Part shown: positions 19,281 to 28,682 of the stretch, in pieces | Layout of the letters: each line of letters opens with the position of its first letter | Position numbering within the stretch: the stretch's first letter is position 1 | NCBI RefSeq assembly: GCF_000413435.1 | Contig: NZ_KE340326.1 | Coordinates: forward strand, 675,216-739,215 | DNA from: Campylobacter ureolyticus ACS-301-V-Sch3b | GTDB lineage: Bacteria; Campylobacterota; Campylobacteria; Campylobacterales; Campylobacteraceae | DNA length: 64,000 nucleotides | Direction of reading: 5' to 3' | Program-made: the position numbers and the translations under genes | Notes under the pieces: generated by a model | Database searches by the model: none | Seen by the model: only the letters and a program-made list of their open reading frames with translations | What the model was told of the DNA's origin: nothing

Positions 19281-19736
19281 ATGAGAAATAAAATTTTAAG
19301 TAGTTTGGCTATATTTACTGCTTTAATTTTGGCTGGTTGTTCTCAAACTACTCCAAAAACTTCAGTAGCAAGTACCCCATCTAATGGTGGTGGCGCGGTG
19401 ATTCCAGCAGCACCAAAAGGTGTTGTAGTTGTGAACTCACCTGCAAACTCAAGTCAAGCAGCCGATTTATATAATAGGCTAAATCAACTAAGCCTAGAGC
19501 AGTGTATTTCAGTAGCTGATGGATATTATCATAATGCCAATTTTGTGAATGCACTTTTAGCGTATGATTATACTTGCGTAAGATTTCAAGATATTCCAAC
19601 TTGCATGAAACTTGGCAAGATGTTTGAAAAAGGCGAGGGATCAGCAGTTGATAAAGTAAAAGCTTTAGATATTTATCAAAGAGCTTGCTTTGGCGGCTAT
19701 GATCCAGGATGTAAGGAAATGAAAAGACTTCAATAG
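19281..19736 (+). CDS. Sel1-repeat-type lipoprotein
   Basis: 151 residues with a lipoprotein signal ending LILAGCS (lipobox LAGC, Cys20). After a Ser/Thr/Pro-rich linker (about 25-60), the C-terminal 80 residues hold one to two Sel1/TPR-like helical repeats with cysteines (YTCVRF, IPTCMKLGKMFEKGEG, ALDIYQRACFGGYDPGC), the same style as the Helicobacter cysteine-rich Hcp proteins. Likely anchored in a membrane facing the periplasm. Partner unknown. The last gene before a hairpin that overlaps the convergent aroE end. Confidence 0.8.
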   Translation: MRNKILSSLAIFTALILAGCSQTTPKTSVASTPSNGGGAVIPAAPKGVVVVNSPANSSQAADLYNRLNQLSLEQCISVADGYYHNANFVNALLAYDYTCVRFQDIPTCMKLGKMFEKGEGSAVDKVKALDIYQRACFGGYDPGCKEMKRLQ

Positions 19737-19753
19737 CTTGAAGTTTTAATTTT

Positions 19754-19796
19754 GGCTTGCAAATTTAAATATATTAATTTAGATTTGCAGCCTTTC
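19754..19796. terminator. bidirectional hairpin between the lipoprotein gene and aroE
   Basis: Inverted repeat GGCTTGCAAATTTAAAT (19754-19770) against ATTTAGATTTGCAGCC (19777-19792), with one mismatch and one bulge, followed by TTTC. It extends into the last codons of aroE, which converges here. Confidence 0.5.
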
Positions 19797-20547
19797 TCAT
19801 ATAAAACTCTATTTTTTTCTCATCAAGCTTATTATTAAAAAATAAATTTAGTGCTAAAACTGCTTGATAAATAAGCATATCAAGACCATCTTTATATTTT
19901 ATATTTAAACTACTAGCCAAGTTTAAAAAAGGTGTTTTTTTACCATATATAACATCAAAAGCATATTTATAAAAACAATCTTTTAAAATTTCTTCTGGAA
20001 GTGGCAAAGTATCATCTTTTAATCCAGCTGAGGTTGAGTTAATAACTAAATCAAATTTTCTTGGTTTAAAATTTTGATAAGTAAAAAAATTAAACTCTTT
20101 AAAATCTAAAGATCTATCGCTTCTATTTACTATTTCTAAATCCAAATTTGATAAAGCATTTGCCAAGGCTTTTGCAGTGCCTCCTGCTCCAATTATTAAA
20201 GCTGATTTAACATCTTTAAATTCATTTATAGCTTTTAAAAAACCAGGTGCATCTGTGTTATAGCCAAAAAGCTTATTTTTATTTTTTACTATTGTATTTA
20301 AAGAGCCTATTTTTTGGGCATAAGGATCTATTTCATCGCAAATTTGAAGTGCTGTTTGTTTATGTGGAATTGTTATGTTTGCACCGCTTAAATCTAAATT
20401 TAAAAAAGTTTCTTTTAATAAATTTCCATCTTTTAAACAAACTCTGCCATAAAAGGCATCTAAATTTAGCTCTTTTATGGCGAGATTGTGAAGTCTTGGC
20501 GATATTGAATGAGATATTGGATCGCCAAAGACTGCAAATTTTTTCAT
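19774..20547 (-). CDS. aroE: shikimate dehydrogenase
   Basis: 257 residues. Reduces 3-dehydroshikimate to shikimate with NADPH in aromatic amino acid synthesis. Substrate-site motifs: FGDPISHSISPRLHN (about 6-20) and NITIPHKQ (catalytic Lys, about 57-64). The nucleotide-binding loop is IGAGGTAKALANAL (about 120-133), and GLDMLIYQA lies near the C-terminus. The ATG shares bases with the stop of the SPOR gene (TAATG), so the two are coupled. SPOR-aroE order downstream of glyA is shared with C. jejuni. Confidence 0.95.
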   Translation of the reverse strand: MKKFAVFGDPISHSISPRLHNLAIKELNLDAFYGRVCLKDGNLLKETFLNLDLSGANITIPHKQTALQICDEIDPYAQKIGSLNTIVKNKNKLFGYNTDAPGFLKAINEFKDVKSALIIGAGGTAKALANALSNLDLEIVNRSDRSLDFKEFNFFTYQNFKPRKFDLVINSTSAGLKDDTLPLPEEILKDCFYKYAFDVIYGKKTPFLNLASSLNIKYKDGLDMLIYQAVLALNLFFNNKLDEKKIEFYMRKAANLN

Positions 20548-21413
20548 TATTTTACTCTAAAGACAAAAGCATCTTTGTTTATGGTCGCTCTTATATTTGG
20601 CATCTCGCTATTAAGTTTTGCCTCATCAAATGGTCCTACTAAAACTTTAATATATTCTTTGCCTTTTACTGTGGTTTTATAAAGAGTATATGAGTATCCT
20701 TTACTCTTTAATTTTTTTATGTAATCAGCATCTGGCTTAAAGTCAGCGGTTGCTAAAACCTGTATATAGCTACCTTTTTGTAAAGTTGTCTGTGCGACAT
20801 TGCTTTGCGCTGGGGTTTGGTCTTTGCTCTCTTGCTTTTGGGCTTTAGGAGCTTGCTTTTTAACCTCTTGTTTTGGAGCTTCTTTTTTAACCTTTTCTTC
20901 TTTTACAGCTTTTTTAGGCTCTTGTTTTGGAGTATCTTTTTTAGATGTTACAACTACAACTTCTTGTTTTGGTTTAGCTATTTCAGCTTTTGGCTCTTGT
21001 TTTACTTCTTCCTTTGGGCTGCTTTTTGCTATAGTTTGTTTAACTTCATCTTTAGTTTCTATAGTGTTTTCGATTTTCTTTGGAGCCTCTTCTATTTTAA
21101 TTGGTCTAATTTCAACAACTTGTGGCTCTAATTTTTTAGTTTCCACATTTTTGCTTGAAGCTTCATCAATTTCTCTTATTGGCTGACTTGGTTTTTTAGC
21201 TTTAGGCTTAAATATTGTCTCTTCGCTTGGCATAACAAGTGGTTTTGGCTCCTCCATATTTCCACTATTTATAAATTTCATAATTATTAAAACTATTAAA
21301 AAAAGCACTACTAAAATAGCAATGCCAGTTAAAATTTTTTTAATATTATTTGTTTTTGCAGTTTTAGGGTCTAAGACAATATTGTCATCTATACTAAATC
21401 TATCATCACTCAT
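20547..21413 (-). CDS. SPOR-domain membrane protein
   Basis: 288 residues. A cytosolic N-terminus of about 25 residues, one membrane helix (about 28-48, ILTGIAILVVLFLIVLIIMKF), then a long periplasmic linker very rich in Lys, Pro, Glu and Gln (about 55-205), and a SPOR domain at about 215-288 (GSYIQVLATAD, then YTLYKTTVKGKEYIKVLVGPF). SPOR domains bind glycan strands lacking stem peptides at the division septum, so a cell-division role is likely, as for FtsN/DedD. Strong ribosome site AGGAG. Sits between glyA and aroE. Confidence 0.88.
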   Translation of the reverse strand: MSDDRFSIDDNIVLDPKTAKTNNIKKILTGIAILVVLFLIVLIIMKFINSGNMEEPKPLVMPSEETIFKPKAKKPSQPIREIDEASSKNVETKKLEPQVVEIRPIKIEEAPKKIENTIETKDEVKQTIAKSSPKEEVKQEPKAEIAKPKQEVVVVTSKKDTPKQEPKKAVKEEKVKKEAPKQEVKKQAPKAQKQESKDQTPAQSNVAQTTLQKGSYIQVLATADFKPDADYIKKLKSKGYSYTLYKTTVKGKEYIKVLVGPFDEAKLNSEMPNIRATINKDAFVFRVK

Positions 21414-21421
21414 TTTTTCTC

Positions 21422-22666
21422 CTAGAACATAGCTTTATCATAAATTATAAATTTATGTGCTAATGCTTTTACCTCTTCTTTTATTTTAGCATGAAGGTCT
21501 TTATTGTTTATATCATCTAAAACATCAGCGATTTTATTTGCTATAAACTCAAACTCAGCTTCTTTCATACCTCTTGCAGTTAGTGCTGGACTTCCAATTC
21601 TTACACCACTTGTTACAAAAGGACTTCTTTTTTCTCCAGGAACTGTGTTTTTATTTGTTGTTATGCCAGCATCTTCTAGTGCAGCTGATGCATCTTTTCC
21701 ACTATATTCTTTTTTTGATAGATCCATCAAAACAAGATGATTGTCAGTTCCACCACTTACTAAATCATATCCTCTTTTTATCAAAACCTCACCAAGTTTT
21801 TTAGCATTTGCTTTAACTTGTTTTGCATAAACTTTCCATTCAGGGCTTAAATTGTGTTTAAATCCAACTGCTTTTGCAGCAATTACATGCATTAAAGGTC
21901 CACCTTGAATTCCAGGAAATATACTTGAGTTTATTTTTTTAGCAATTTCCTCATCATTTGTCATTATAATTCCACCTCTTGGACCTCTTAAGGTTTTGTG
22001 AGTTGTAGAGCTAACTACATGGCAATGTGGAAATGGACTTGGGTGCTCACCTGCTACAACTAAACCAGCGATGTGTGCAACATCAGCAAAAAGGTAAGCT
22101 CCAACAGCATCAGCTATTTCTCTAAATTTTGCAAAATCTATCTCTCTTGCGTATGCACTTGCGCCACAAACTATAAGTTTTGGTTGAACTGTTTTAGCAA
22201 TTTCTAATACTTTATCATAGTTTATTCTTCCATCTAGCTCAACACCATAAAAAAAGCTATCATAGTTTTTGCCACTAGCATTTACCTTTGCACCGTGAGT
22301 TAAGTGTCCACCATGGCTTAAATCCATGCCTAAAATTCTATCACCTGGTTTTAAAAGTGCCCCATAAACACCTTGATTTGCTTGGCTTCCTGAGTTTGGT
22401 TGAACATTTGCAAATTTGCAGTTAAAAAGTTTTTTACATCTTTCAATGGCAATTTCCTCGATTCCATCTACAAACTCGCAACCTCCGTAATATCTTTTAT
22501 GCGGATATCCTTCGGCATATTTGTTTGTCAAAATTGACCCCATAACTTCCATAACATCAGGATAGGTGAAATTTTCACTTGCGATCATTTCTAGATAATC
22601 GCACTGTCTTTTTAGTTCCTTGTTTGTTAAATCAAAAATTTCTTTATCGTAATTTTCTAAACTCAT
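21422..22666 (-). CDS. glyA: serine hydroxymethyltransferase
   Basis: 414 residues, full length. Interconverts serine and glycine with tetrahydrofolate, the main source of one-carbon units; PLP-dependent, cytosolic. The PLP lysine is in [16 protein letters not shown] (about 223-238). Also [23 protein letters not shown] and the [12 protein letters not shown] block. It starts two bases after the lysS stop and is read with it. It could supply methylene-THF to the MetF-like protein at 1.75 kb. Confidence 0.98.
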   Translation of the reverse strand: MSLENYDKEIFDLTNKELKRQCDYLEMIASENFTYPDVMEVMGSILTNKYAEGYPHKRYYGGCEFVDGIEEIAIERCKKLFNCKFANVQPNSGSQANQGVYGALLKPGDRILGMDLSHGGHLTHGAKVNASGKNYDSFFYGVELDGRINYDKVLEIAKTVQPKLIVCGASAYAREIDFAKFREIADAVGAYLFADVAHIAGLVVAGEHPSPFPHCHVVSSTTHKTLRGPRGGIIMTNDEEIAKKINSSIFPGIQGGPLMHVIAAKAVGFKHNLSPEWKVYAKQVKANAKKLGEVLIKRGYDLVSGGTDNHLVLMDLSKKEYSGKDASAALEDAGITTNKNTVPGEKRSPFVTSGVRIGSPALTARGMKEAEFEFIANKIADVLDDINNKDLHAKIKEEVKALAHKFIIYDKAMF

Positions 22667-22668
22667 TT

Positions 22669-24180
22669 TTACTCCTTATCTTCATTGGTTTGTGTTGTTT
22701 TTAGTGGTCTCATAGCCGGAAATAAAATAACATCTCTAATTGATTTTTTATTAGTTAAAAGCATTGCAAGTCTATCGATTCCAAGTCCCCAACCAACAGT
22801 TGGTGGCATAGCATAGCCAAGAGCTTTTACATAATCCTCATCCATTTCATGAGCTTCATCATCTCCTGCATTTTTTGCCTCAATTTGTGCTTTAAATCTT
22901 TCATATTGATCAAGTGGATCATTTAGTTCATTAAATGCGTTTGCTAGTTCATTTCCTGCAATAAATAGCTCAAATCTTTCAGCAATATTTGGATTTTCAT
23001 CACTTCTTCTTGAAAGTGGGCTTATTGAAATTGGAAAATCAACTATAAAAGTTGGGTTTATTAATTTTTCTTCCACATAATTGTCAAAAAGCTCAGCTTG
23101 TAAATGTCCAAGGTCCAAATTTTCTTTTGCTTCAAAGCCATCATTTTTTAATTTTTCTAAAATTTTATCTCTATCATTTATGATATCTTTTGAAAGTTCG
23201 CCTATTTCAACAAGAGCATCTAAATATTTAACTCTTGCAAATGGTTTTGAAAAATCAATCTTTTTATCATCATATTCTAAAATTTCAGGCAAATTAAGTC
23301 CCTTTAATAGCACCTTAAAAAGCTCTTCTGTTAGATCCATAGCTTCGTTGTAATTATGCCATGCCCAGTAAAACTCAATGGAGGTAAATTCCGGATTATG
23401 AGTTAAGTCCATTCCCTCATTTCTAAAATTTCTATTTATTTCAAAAACAGCTTCCATTCCACCAACAACTAGTCGTTTTAAATAAAGCTCTGGTGCAATT
23501 CTAAGATATCTATTTACATCAAGTGCGTTATGATAAGTTACAAATGGTTTTGCATTTGCTCCACCAGGAATTGGGTGCATCATCGGAGTTTCAACCTCCA
23601 TAAAGCCTTTTTCTTCAAAAAAATGTCTAATTAGTGAGATGATTTTTGATCTTTTTTTAAAGTCGTTTCTAACTTCTGGGTTCATTATCATATCAAGATA
23701 TCTTTGTCGGTAACGCATCTCAATATCTACAAGTCCATGAAATTTCTCAGGAAGTTGTGAAATTGCTTTTGAGGCTAGAGTTAGGTTTGTAGCATGCATA
23801 GAAAATTCCCCTGTTTGAGTTACAAAAGGAAAACCTTTTACTAAAACTACATCTCCAACTTCAAGATTTTTTTTAAAAACTTTATATAAATCTTCACCTA
23901 TACTATCTCTAGAGTAATAAATTTGAACATTTCCACTTTCATCTTCAATATTTGCAAATGTTGATTTACCAGCCACTCTTTTTAGCATAAGACGTCCTGA
24001 AATTGTGACTTCATCGCTAACTCTTTTTTCATCGAGTTCTTTTATATACTCAAATTTATCTCTAAATTCTTTTATATCCATATCTTTTTTTAGAAAATGC
24101 GGATATGGATTTATGCCTAAGTTTCTTAATTCTTCTTTTTTTTCTATTCTTTGAATTTCTAATTGATTATCAAATACCAC
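22669..24180 (-). CDS. lysS: lysyl-tRNA synthetase, class II
   Basis: 503 residues from GTG 24180, which has AAGGAG about 9 nt upstream and lies 3 nt after the fur stop. An N-terminal OB-fold anticodon-binding domain (about 55-150) and a class II catalytic core follow: motif 1 around [17 protein letters not shown], motif 2 [18 protein letters not shown], motif 3 [13 protein letters not shown] near the C-terminus. Aminoacylates tRNA-Lys in the cytosol. fur-lysS-glyA order matches C. jejuni. Confidence 0.98.
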   Translation of the reverse strand: MVFDNQLEIQRIEKKEELRNLGINPYPHFLKKDMDIKEFRDKFEYIKELDEKRVSDEVTISGRLMLKRVAGKSTFANIEDESGNVQIYYSRDSIGEDLYKVFKKNLEVGDVVLVKGFPFVTQTGEFSMHATNLTLASKAISQLPEKFHGLVDIEMRYRQRYLDMIMNPEVRNDFKKRSKIISLIRHFFEEKGFMEVETPMMHPIPGGANAKPFVTYHNALDVNRYLRIAPELYLKRLVVGGMEAVFEINRNFRNEGMDLTHNPEFTSIEFYWAWHNYNEAMDLTEELFKVLLKGLNLPEILEYDDKKIDFSKPFARVKYLDALVEIGELSKDIINDRDKILEKLKNDGFEAKENLDLGHLQAELFDNYVEEKLINPTFIVDFPISISPLSRRSDENPNIAERFELFIAGNELANAFNELNDPLDQYERFKAQIEAKNAGDDEAHEMDEDYVKALGYAMPPTVGWGLGIDRLAMLLTNKKSIRDVILFPAMRPLKTTQTNEDKE

Positions 24181-24183
24181 TTA

Positions 24184-24666
24184 TTATGACTCCTTTTTAT
24201 TACAATCTTTGCAAATTCCATAAAGTTGCATTAAATGTCCTGTTAAAACAAAACCATTCTTTTTTGCTATTTCTTCTTGCTTTTTTTCAACCGAAGGATC
24301 TTCAAATTCCACTATTTTACCACAGTTTTTACAAATCAAATGATCATGATGTGGTTTTGTTGCAAGTTCAAATTTCTTACCTTGCGTGCCAAAAGAAATA
24401 GATGTAACCATACCTGAATCTTCAAGCAAATTTAAAGTTCTATAAACGGTTGCAATACCTATATTTAGCTCAGGTTGTTCCTCTCTTATTTCTAGATAAA
24501 GCTCTTCTGGAGTAAAGTGATGATCACTGTTATAAAGCATTTTGATAACAGACTCTCTTTGTTTTGTATATTTAAGCTTGTTTTTTCTTAAGATTTCTCT
24601 AAACTCATGTAAAATTGCATCAAATTCTAAATTTTCAATTCTCGTAGTTTTGTTTTTCTGTTTCAT
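24184..24666 (-). CDS. fur: ferric uptake regulator Fur
   Basis: 160 residues from ATG 24666 (GGAGAG just upstream); the frame stays open 45 nt further but without a good site. Iron-sensing repressor. The N-terminal winged helix includes [13 protein letters not shown] and [17 protein letters not shown]; the metal-binding C-terminal domain has [21 protein letters not shown] and the second CxxC in GICKDCN, so both structural zinc cysteine pairs are intact. Overlaps the cvpA end by about 30 nt. Probably controls iron uptake and oxidative-stress genes; no Fur box was sought rigorously here. Confidence 0.96.
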   Translation of the reverse strand: MKQKNKTTRIENLEFDAILHEFREILRKNKLKYTKQRESVIKMLYNSDHHFTPEELYLEIREEQPELNIGIATVYRTLNLLEDSGMVTSISFGTQGKKFELATKPHHDHLICKNCGKIVEFEDPSVEKKQEEIAKKNGFVLTGHLMQLYGICKDCNKKES

Positions 24667-25279
24667 TGCTCTCTCCATCTGTAAAATTTTCATCAAAATT
24701 ACTTTTTTCATAAATTACATTTGTTTGATTTGCTTCTTGGCTTTTTTCGTCTTCAACAACAGGAATAATATCATTTAATTTTAGTCCCATCATCCAAGCA
24801 CCTGTATTTATAAGGTATGGATAAGTAAAGCTGTTTTCAAAAAAAGGTCTTGCTTGCTTGTTTAAAAAAGCCGATGATCTTATAAAAACAGCAATTATTG
24901 CAAAAATTAAAAATATTTTTGCCCCGCCAAATATAAATCCGCCAATTCTATCAACTATACCAAGACCACTAAGGCTTAACATTTTAGTTAAAAGCTCACC
25001 CAAAATTAAAGCTATAAACCAAATACCAAAAAGTGCAGCTACAAAACCTACTATAATTTCAGTTCCATTTGAGTCCATAAGTCCTAATTTATTTAAATCA
25101 TAAACATTTGCACTTATCCAAGCTCCAACTTCTGCTTTAAATTTTATTGCAATTATAAATCCACCAATCATACCTATAATTCCAAAAATTTCTCTTACAA
25201 GACCAGAGCTAAGTCCTTTTAGCGCAAAAATTAAAGTAAAAGCTATTACTATTAAATCAAGCCAGTTTATGCCACTCAT
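24635..25279 (-). CDS. cvpA: CvpA-family membrane protein
   Basis: 214 residues with four hydrophobic segments (about 8-30, 33-50, 75-98, 110-135) and a typical CvpA beginning ([26 protein letters not shown]) spread over the first helix and loop. Then a charged Glu/Asn-rich tail of about 45 residues, which is variable. CvpA-type proteins have been linked to envelope and bile-salt stress, and in E. coli to colicin V production; biochemical function is unclear. Its stop lies within the fur 5' region. Same position next to fur as in C. jejuni. Confidence 0.88.
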   Translation of the reverse strand: MSGINWLDLIVIAFTLIFALKGLSSGLVREIFGIIGMIGGFIIAIKFKAEVGAWISANVYDLNKLGLMDSNGTEIIVGFVAALFGIWFIALILGELLTKMLSLSGLGIVDRIGGFIFGGAKIFLIFAIIAVFIRSSAFLNKQARPFFENSFTYPYLINTGAWMMGLKLNDIIPVVEDEKSQEANQTNVIYEKSNFDENFTDGESNETEKQNYEN

Positions 25280-26362
25280 CTACTCACCCCCTAAAGCTTT
25301 AACTAATTCTTGTCTATTTGTAGTATAAGCAAGAGCGCTTTCTTTTGAAATGAGTCTTTTATTAAGTGCTTGTAATAGTGCTTGAGTTTGAGTTACCATG
25401 CCTGTTTCTTGTTGATTTAACTGCATTTGAGAATAAATTTGTTGAGTTTTATCCTCTCTTATTAGGTTGGCAATGGCGTGATTATTTACCAAAATTTCAT
25501 GAACTGCAAGTCGTCCTTTTCCAATTTTTGGAAGTAGAGATTGTGAAATTATCGCACTTAATGAAACTGATAGCATATTTCTTATTTGGGTTTGTTCACT
25601 TCCATCAAAACTATCAACTATACGGCTGATTGTTTGCATAGCTGAGTTTGTGTGAAGTGTAGCAAAAACTAAGTGTCCTGTTTCAGCTGCTGTAATGGCG
25701 ATTGAAATAGTTTCTTTATCTCTCATCTCACCAATTAGTATAATATCAGGGTCTTCACGAAGAGCATATTTTAAAGCATTTGCATAAGAGTGAGTATCGG
25801 TTCCTATATTTCTATGAGAAAAAAGACATTTTTTGTTGTCATGAACAAACTCAACTGGGTCTTCAACTGTTATAATGTGTTTTCTTTCATTTAAATTTAT
25901 TTCATTTAGCATTGCAGCCAAAGTAGTTGATTTACCACTTCCTGTAGGACCAGTTACTAAAATCATTCCTTTTTCTCTTTTAACTAGCTCTTTAAAAATA
26001 CTTGGAGCTCTTAAATCATCAAGGGAAGGAATATCAACAGGAATTTTTCTAAATGCAGCTGCTAAATCACCATTCATAGTATAATAATAGTTGCCTCTAA
26101 ATCTTCCTATGTTTGGAATTTCCACAGCAAAGTCAAGCTCTTTTTTCTCTTCGAGTTCGCTTTTTTGAGCATCTGTAATAATCGCATAGCAAAGATGTTC
26201 GATGTCTGTTCCTGTTAAATTTGGCATATCAAGAGGAACTAATTTTCCATCAATTCTAATTTGTGGAGCACTTCTGCTTACCATGTGAAGGTCACTTGCG
26301 TCGTTGTTTATTTGTACCCTTAAAAGGGTTTGAATGTCGGTTTTTATATTGCTTTTTTCCAT
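25280..26362 (-). CDS. pilT: PilT-type retraction ATPase
   Basis: 360 residues. A hexameric cytosolic ATPase that retracts type IV pili or pseudopili. N-terminal PAS-like domain (LLRVQINNDASDLHM), Walker A GPTGSGKST (about 136-144), Asp box ITVEDPVEFVH, Walker B DPDIILIGEMRD and His box TGHLVFATLHTNSA. It lacks the tetracysteine zinc site of PilB-type assembly ATPases, supporting PilT rather than CtsE/PilB. It lies between gatC and cvpA, genes that are adjacent in C. jejuni, so it seems inserted into a conserved cluster. No pilin or other pilus genes occur in the window. Confidence 0.92.
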   Translation of the reverse strand: MEKSNIKTDIQTLLRVQINNDASDLHMVSRSAPQIRIDGKLVPLDMPNLTGTDIEHLCYAIITDAQKSELEEKKELDFAVEIPNIGRFRGNYYYTMNGDLAAAFRKIPVDIPSLDDLRAPSIFKELVKREKGMILVTGPTGSGKSTTLAAMLNEINLNERKHIITVEDPVEFVHDNKKCLFSHRNIGTDTHSYANALKYALREDPDIILIGEMRDKETISIAITAAETGHLVFATLHTNSAMQTISRIVDSFDGSEQTQIRNMLSVSLSAIISQSLLPKIGKGRLAVHEILVNNHAIANLIREDKTQQIYSQMQLNQQETGMVTQTQALLQALNKRLISKESALAYTTNRQELVKALGGE

Positions 26363-26374
26363 TATGGCATCCTT

Positions 26375-26656
26375 TTATTCTATAATTTTTGGAACTACAA
26401 AGAAATGATCTTCACTTGCTGGAGCTGATTTTAAAATCATATCAACAACTTCTTGATCTTGATGTGGTACATCCTCTCTTAATGGGGTGAAATTTTGGTT
26501 TTTAATTTCCAAATTTTTACTATCAACTTCATCTAAAATTTTAACAAAATCTATAATTTTTTCAAGCTGTGATTTCATCTGACTTCTTTTGTTTTCTGGT
26601 ATTTTTAAGGCACTTAGTTTTTCGAGTTTATTTAATAATTCATCATCAATTAACAT
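26375..26656 (-). CDS. gatC: Asp/Glu-tRNA amidotransferase subunit C
   Basis: 93 residues from ATG 26656, with AAAGGA at good spacing; the longer frame from 26704 starts upstream of the predicted transcription start and is rejected. GatC holds GatA and GatB together in the complex that converts Glu-tRNA-Gln (and Asp-tRNA-Asn) to the amide form. Typical pattern: LLNKLEKLSALKI at the start, DFVKILDEVDSKN in the middle and PLREDVPH near residue 55-65. First gene of the gatC-pilT-cvpA-fur-lysS-glyA run. Confidence 0.93.
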   Translation of the reverse strand: MLIDDELLNKLEKLSALKIPENKRSQMKSQLEKIIDFVKILDEVDSKNLEIKNQNFTPLREDVPHQDQEVVDMILKSAPASEDHFFVVPKIIE

Positions 26657-26692
26657 AAAATTTTTCCTTTTTTGCAAATAATAAGTGTTGGT

Positions 26693-26698
26693 ATTATA
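26693..26698 (-). promoter_or_regulatory. extended -10 for the gatC operon
   Basis: TGTTATAAT on the minus strand (hexamer 26693-26698 preceded by TGT), about 37 nt before the gatC ATG. Perfect hexamer with an extended TGn; good match to Campylobacter sigma-70 promoters. Confidence 0.6.
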
Positions 26699-26742
26699 AC
26701 ACATTTTATCTTACATTAGGCGTTATTTAAAAGATTTTATGA

Positions 26743-26748
26743 TACAAT
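26743..26748 (+). promoter_or_regulatory. -10 element for the YfgM-like/bamB-like operon
   Basis: TACAAT on the plus strand, 31 nt before the TTG start at 26780, divergent from the gatC promoter. Confidence 0.4.
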
Positions 26749-26779
26749 ACACGAAAATTTTATTTAAAAGGGAATAAGT

Positions 26780-27358
26780 TTGGCTATAAAAGACGATATT
26801 AAAGATGTCAAAGAGAGGATGGACTCTCAAGGACAATTTTTAGAAAATATTATAAAAAGTGAGTTGTTTGTCAAAAAATACAAAAAGCCAATCGTTGGTG
26901 CTTTTATTGTGGCACTTTTGGCTGTTGTTGTGTATTTGGTGGTTGATTATCAAAAAGAAACAAAATTTAAAAAAGCAAATGAAAGTTATAGTGAGCTTAT
27001 TTTAAATCCAAATGATAAAGAAGCAGCCAAAAAGTTAAAAAGTTTGGATAAAAACCTTTTTACTCTTTTTGAATTTAGACAAGCCTTGGATAATAATGAC
27101 AGTAAAAAAATTGACGAGTTGTCAAATTTAGAAGGTATTGATAAGCTTTTAAAAGATATTATAAGTTATGAAGCTGGGAAACAAAGTGGTGAGATTTTAA
27201 GTTCATATAGTGCTTTTATGAATGGATACGCTTATTTAAAAGATGGAAAAGTAGAAGAGGCTAATAAAGAATTTATTAAGATTTCTCCAAACTCAGGACT
27301 AACTCAAATAGTTAAAAATTTAAGACATTATAATGGAAATAAAAATGAAAAAAATTAA
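26780..27358 (+). CDS. YfgM-like membrane-anchored TPR protein
   Basis: 192 residues from TTG 26780 (AAAAGGG upstream). A short cytosolic N-terminus, one membrane helix (about 37-57, PIVGAFIVALLAVVVYLVVDY), and a soluble helical C-terminal domain of about 130 residues with TPR-like character (KANESYSELILNPND, MNGYAYLKDGKVEEANKEF). In E. coli, yfgM sits directly before bamB and its product works with the periplasmic chaperone PpiD at the SecYEG exit. Here the next gene is a BamB-like lipoprotein overlapping by 14 nt, so the same pairing is inferred; sequence similarity alone would be weak. Confidence 0.65.
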   Translation: MAIKDDIKDVKERMDSQGQFLENIIKSELFVKKYKKPIVGAFIVALLAVVVYLVVDYQKETKFKKANESYSELILNPNDKEAAKKLKSLDKNLFTLFEFRQALDNNDSKKIDELSNLEGIDKLLKDIISYEAGKQSGEILSSYSAFMNGYAYLKDGKVEEANKEFIKISPNSGLTQIVKNLRHYNGNKNEKN

Positions 27359-28352
27359 TTTATTAAGCATAGTTTTATTATCTATTTTTTTAGTTGGTTG
27401 TTCAACAAAAAGAGAGTATTTTTCACCACAAAAAGAGGAAATTTTAGGAAAAGCTTCTTTTGACAATAAAACAGGAAGTGAAATTTTATATGTAACAAAA
27501 AGTGGAATTACTCTTAAAAATGGCAAGGTTATAACAAAAGATGAAAGGTCTTTTAATTTAAATTTAGAAAAAAAAGAGAAATTTCTAAACTATAATGATG
27601 AAAAAATAATAACCTCAACTGTCGATGGAAGGTTAAAAATACTAGATACAAACTCAAATCTTATTTTTGATGAAAAATTTCCATCTCAGCCTGTTAGTGC
27701 AAGTTTAATCGGAACAAAACTAGCAGTTGTTTGTGCTGATAACTCTATTTGGATGATAGATATAAATAGTAAAAATGTTATTTTAAGTGATAAATTTGAT
27801 ACTACTTTTACGCTTGATTCAAGGATCGCATCTCCTTTGTTTGCTGGAAATGGAGTTGTTGTTTTTCCAACACTTGATGGAAGAGTTGTAATTACGGTAA
27901 ATGGAATGAAAGCGCAAGATATTTTTGTAAGTGCTGAGCCATTTTTTAACAACATCATGTATTTAGATGTTTTAGGCGATAAGATGTTTGCAGCTACAAA
28001 TTCAACTTTAATTTTAATTTCACCAAGTGGAAATAAAAGATTACTTCAAAATATAAGAGATATTTTTAGATATGAAGATAGAATTTATCTATTTAGAAAA
28101 GATGGAATAGCTCAAATTTATGATTTAAATTTAAATGAGATAAAAGAAAGTAAGTTTAAATTTGCAATTTTTTCAGGAGTTATGCCACATGAAAATAGCA
28201 TTTATATATTTGAAAAAACAGGATATCTTATAAAAACAGATTTAAATTTAGAAAATGCTCAAATTTATAAACTAAATGATGAGCTTGATAAACTTAGCTT
28301 TGCAAGTATAGAAAATTTTTATCATAAAGATAAATTTATAGAGTTAAAATAA
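27345..28352 (+). CDS. BamB-like beta-propeller lipoprotein
   Basis: 335 residues from ATG 27345, chosen because it gives a clean lipoprotein signal (MKKINLLSIVLLSIFLVGCS, lipobox LVGC); an in-frame ATG at 27333 adds four residues. The rest is beta-rich with repeated blade-like units (STVDGRLKILDTNSNLIFDE, CADNSIWMIDINSKNVIL, PTLDGRVVITV), like the PQQ-type propeller of BamB, the outer-membrane assembly lipoprotein. Overlaps the YfgM-like gene as in enterobacteria. Shorter and more divergent than E. coli BamB (392 aa), so the name is provisional. Confidence 0.7.
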   Translation: MKKINLLSIVLLSIFLVGCSTKREYFSPQKEEILGKASFDNKTGSEILYVTKSGITLKNGKVITKDERSFNLNLEKKEKFLNYNDEKIITSTVDGRLKILDTNSNLIFDEKFPSQPVSASLIGTKLAVVCADNSIWMIDINSKNVILSDKFDTTFTLDSRIASPLFAGNGVVVFPTLDGRVVITVNGMKAQDIFVSAEPFFNNIMYLDVLGDKMFAATNSTLILISPSGNKRLLQNIRDIFRYEDRIYLFRKDGIAQIYDLNLNEIKESKFKFAIFSGVMPHENSIYIFEKTGYLIKTDLNLENAQIYKLNDELDKLSFASIENFYHKDKFIELK

Positions 28353-28364
28353 AGTCGTATTGAA

Positions 28365-28682
28365 ATGGATGAGCTTTTAGTAAAGCACAATATAATACTT
28401 CAAAAAAGCAAAAATTTAAGCCTTAAAGAGTTTAAAACAAGATCTTATAAGGCTTTATTTGGCGTTGATTTAAATTCAAATAATACAATTTTATTTTTTA
28501 GAGATGCTAAGAGTAGGTTTTTGCAAAAAGATAGCTTAAAGCTTATTGAGATGTCAGAAACTTTAGCAAAAAAAGAAAATAGAATCATCAAAAAAAAGAT
28601 ATTTTTTTATAACTCACAAATTTGTTCAAAAGCGTTGGAACTTTTGAAAAAGAATGGTTGGAAATGTTACTTTGTGATGTAG
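28365..28682 (+). CDS. conserved hypothetical protein upstream of coaX
   Basis: 105 residues, soluble, strongly basic with Lys-rich helices (LQKSKNLSLKEFKTRSYKALF). No motif recognised. Lies 12 nt after the bamB-like gene and overlaps the start of coaX by about 22 nt, so it is in the operon. A small unassigned gene occupies the same place between the lipoprotein and coaX in C. jejuni as I recall it (Cj0395c), which argues it is real. Confidence 0.65.
   Translation: MDELLVKHNIILQKSKNLSLKEFKTRSYKALFGVDLNSNNTILFFRDAKSRFLQKDSLKLIEMSETLAKKENRIIKKKIFFYNSQICSKALELLKKNGWKCYFVM

Noticed and set aside
20800..21186. Long plus-strand frames rich in Cys, Phe, Ser and Leu.
   Set aside because: They are the antisense of the Lys/Pro/Glu-rich linker of the SPOR protein; no ribosome sites, and biased codons explain the open frames.
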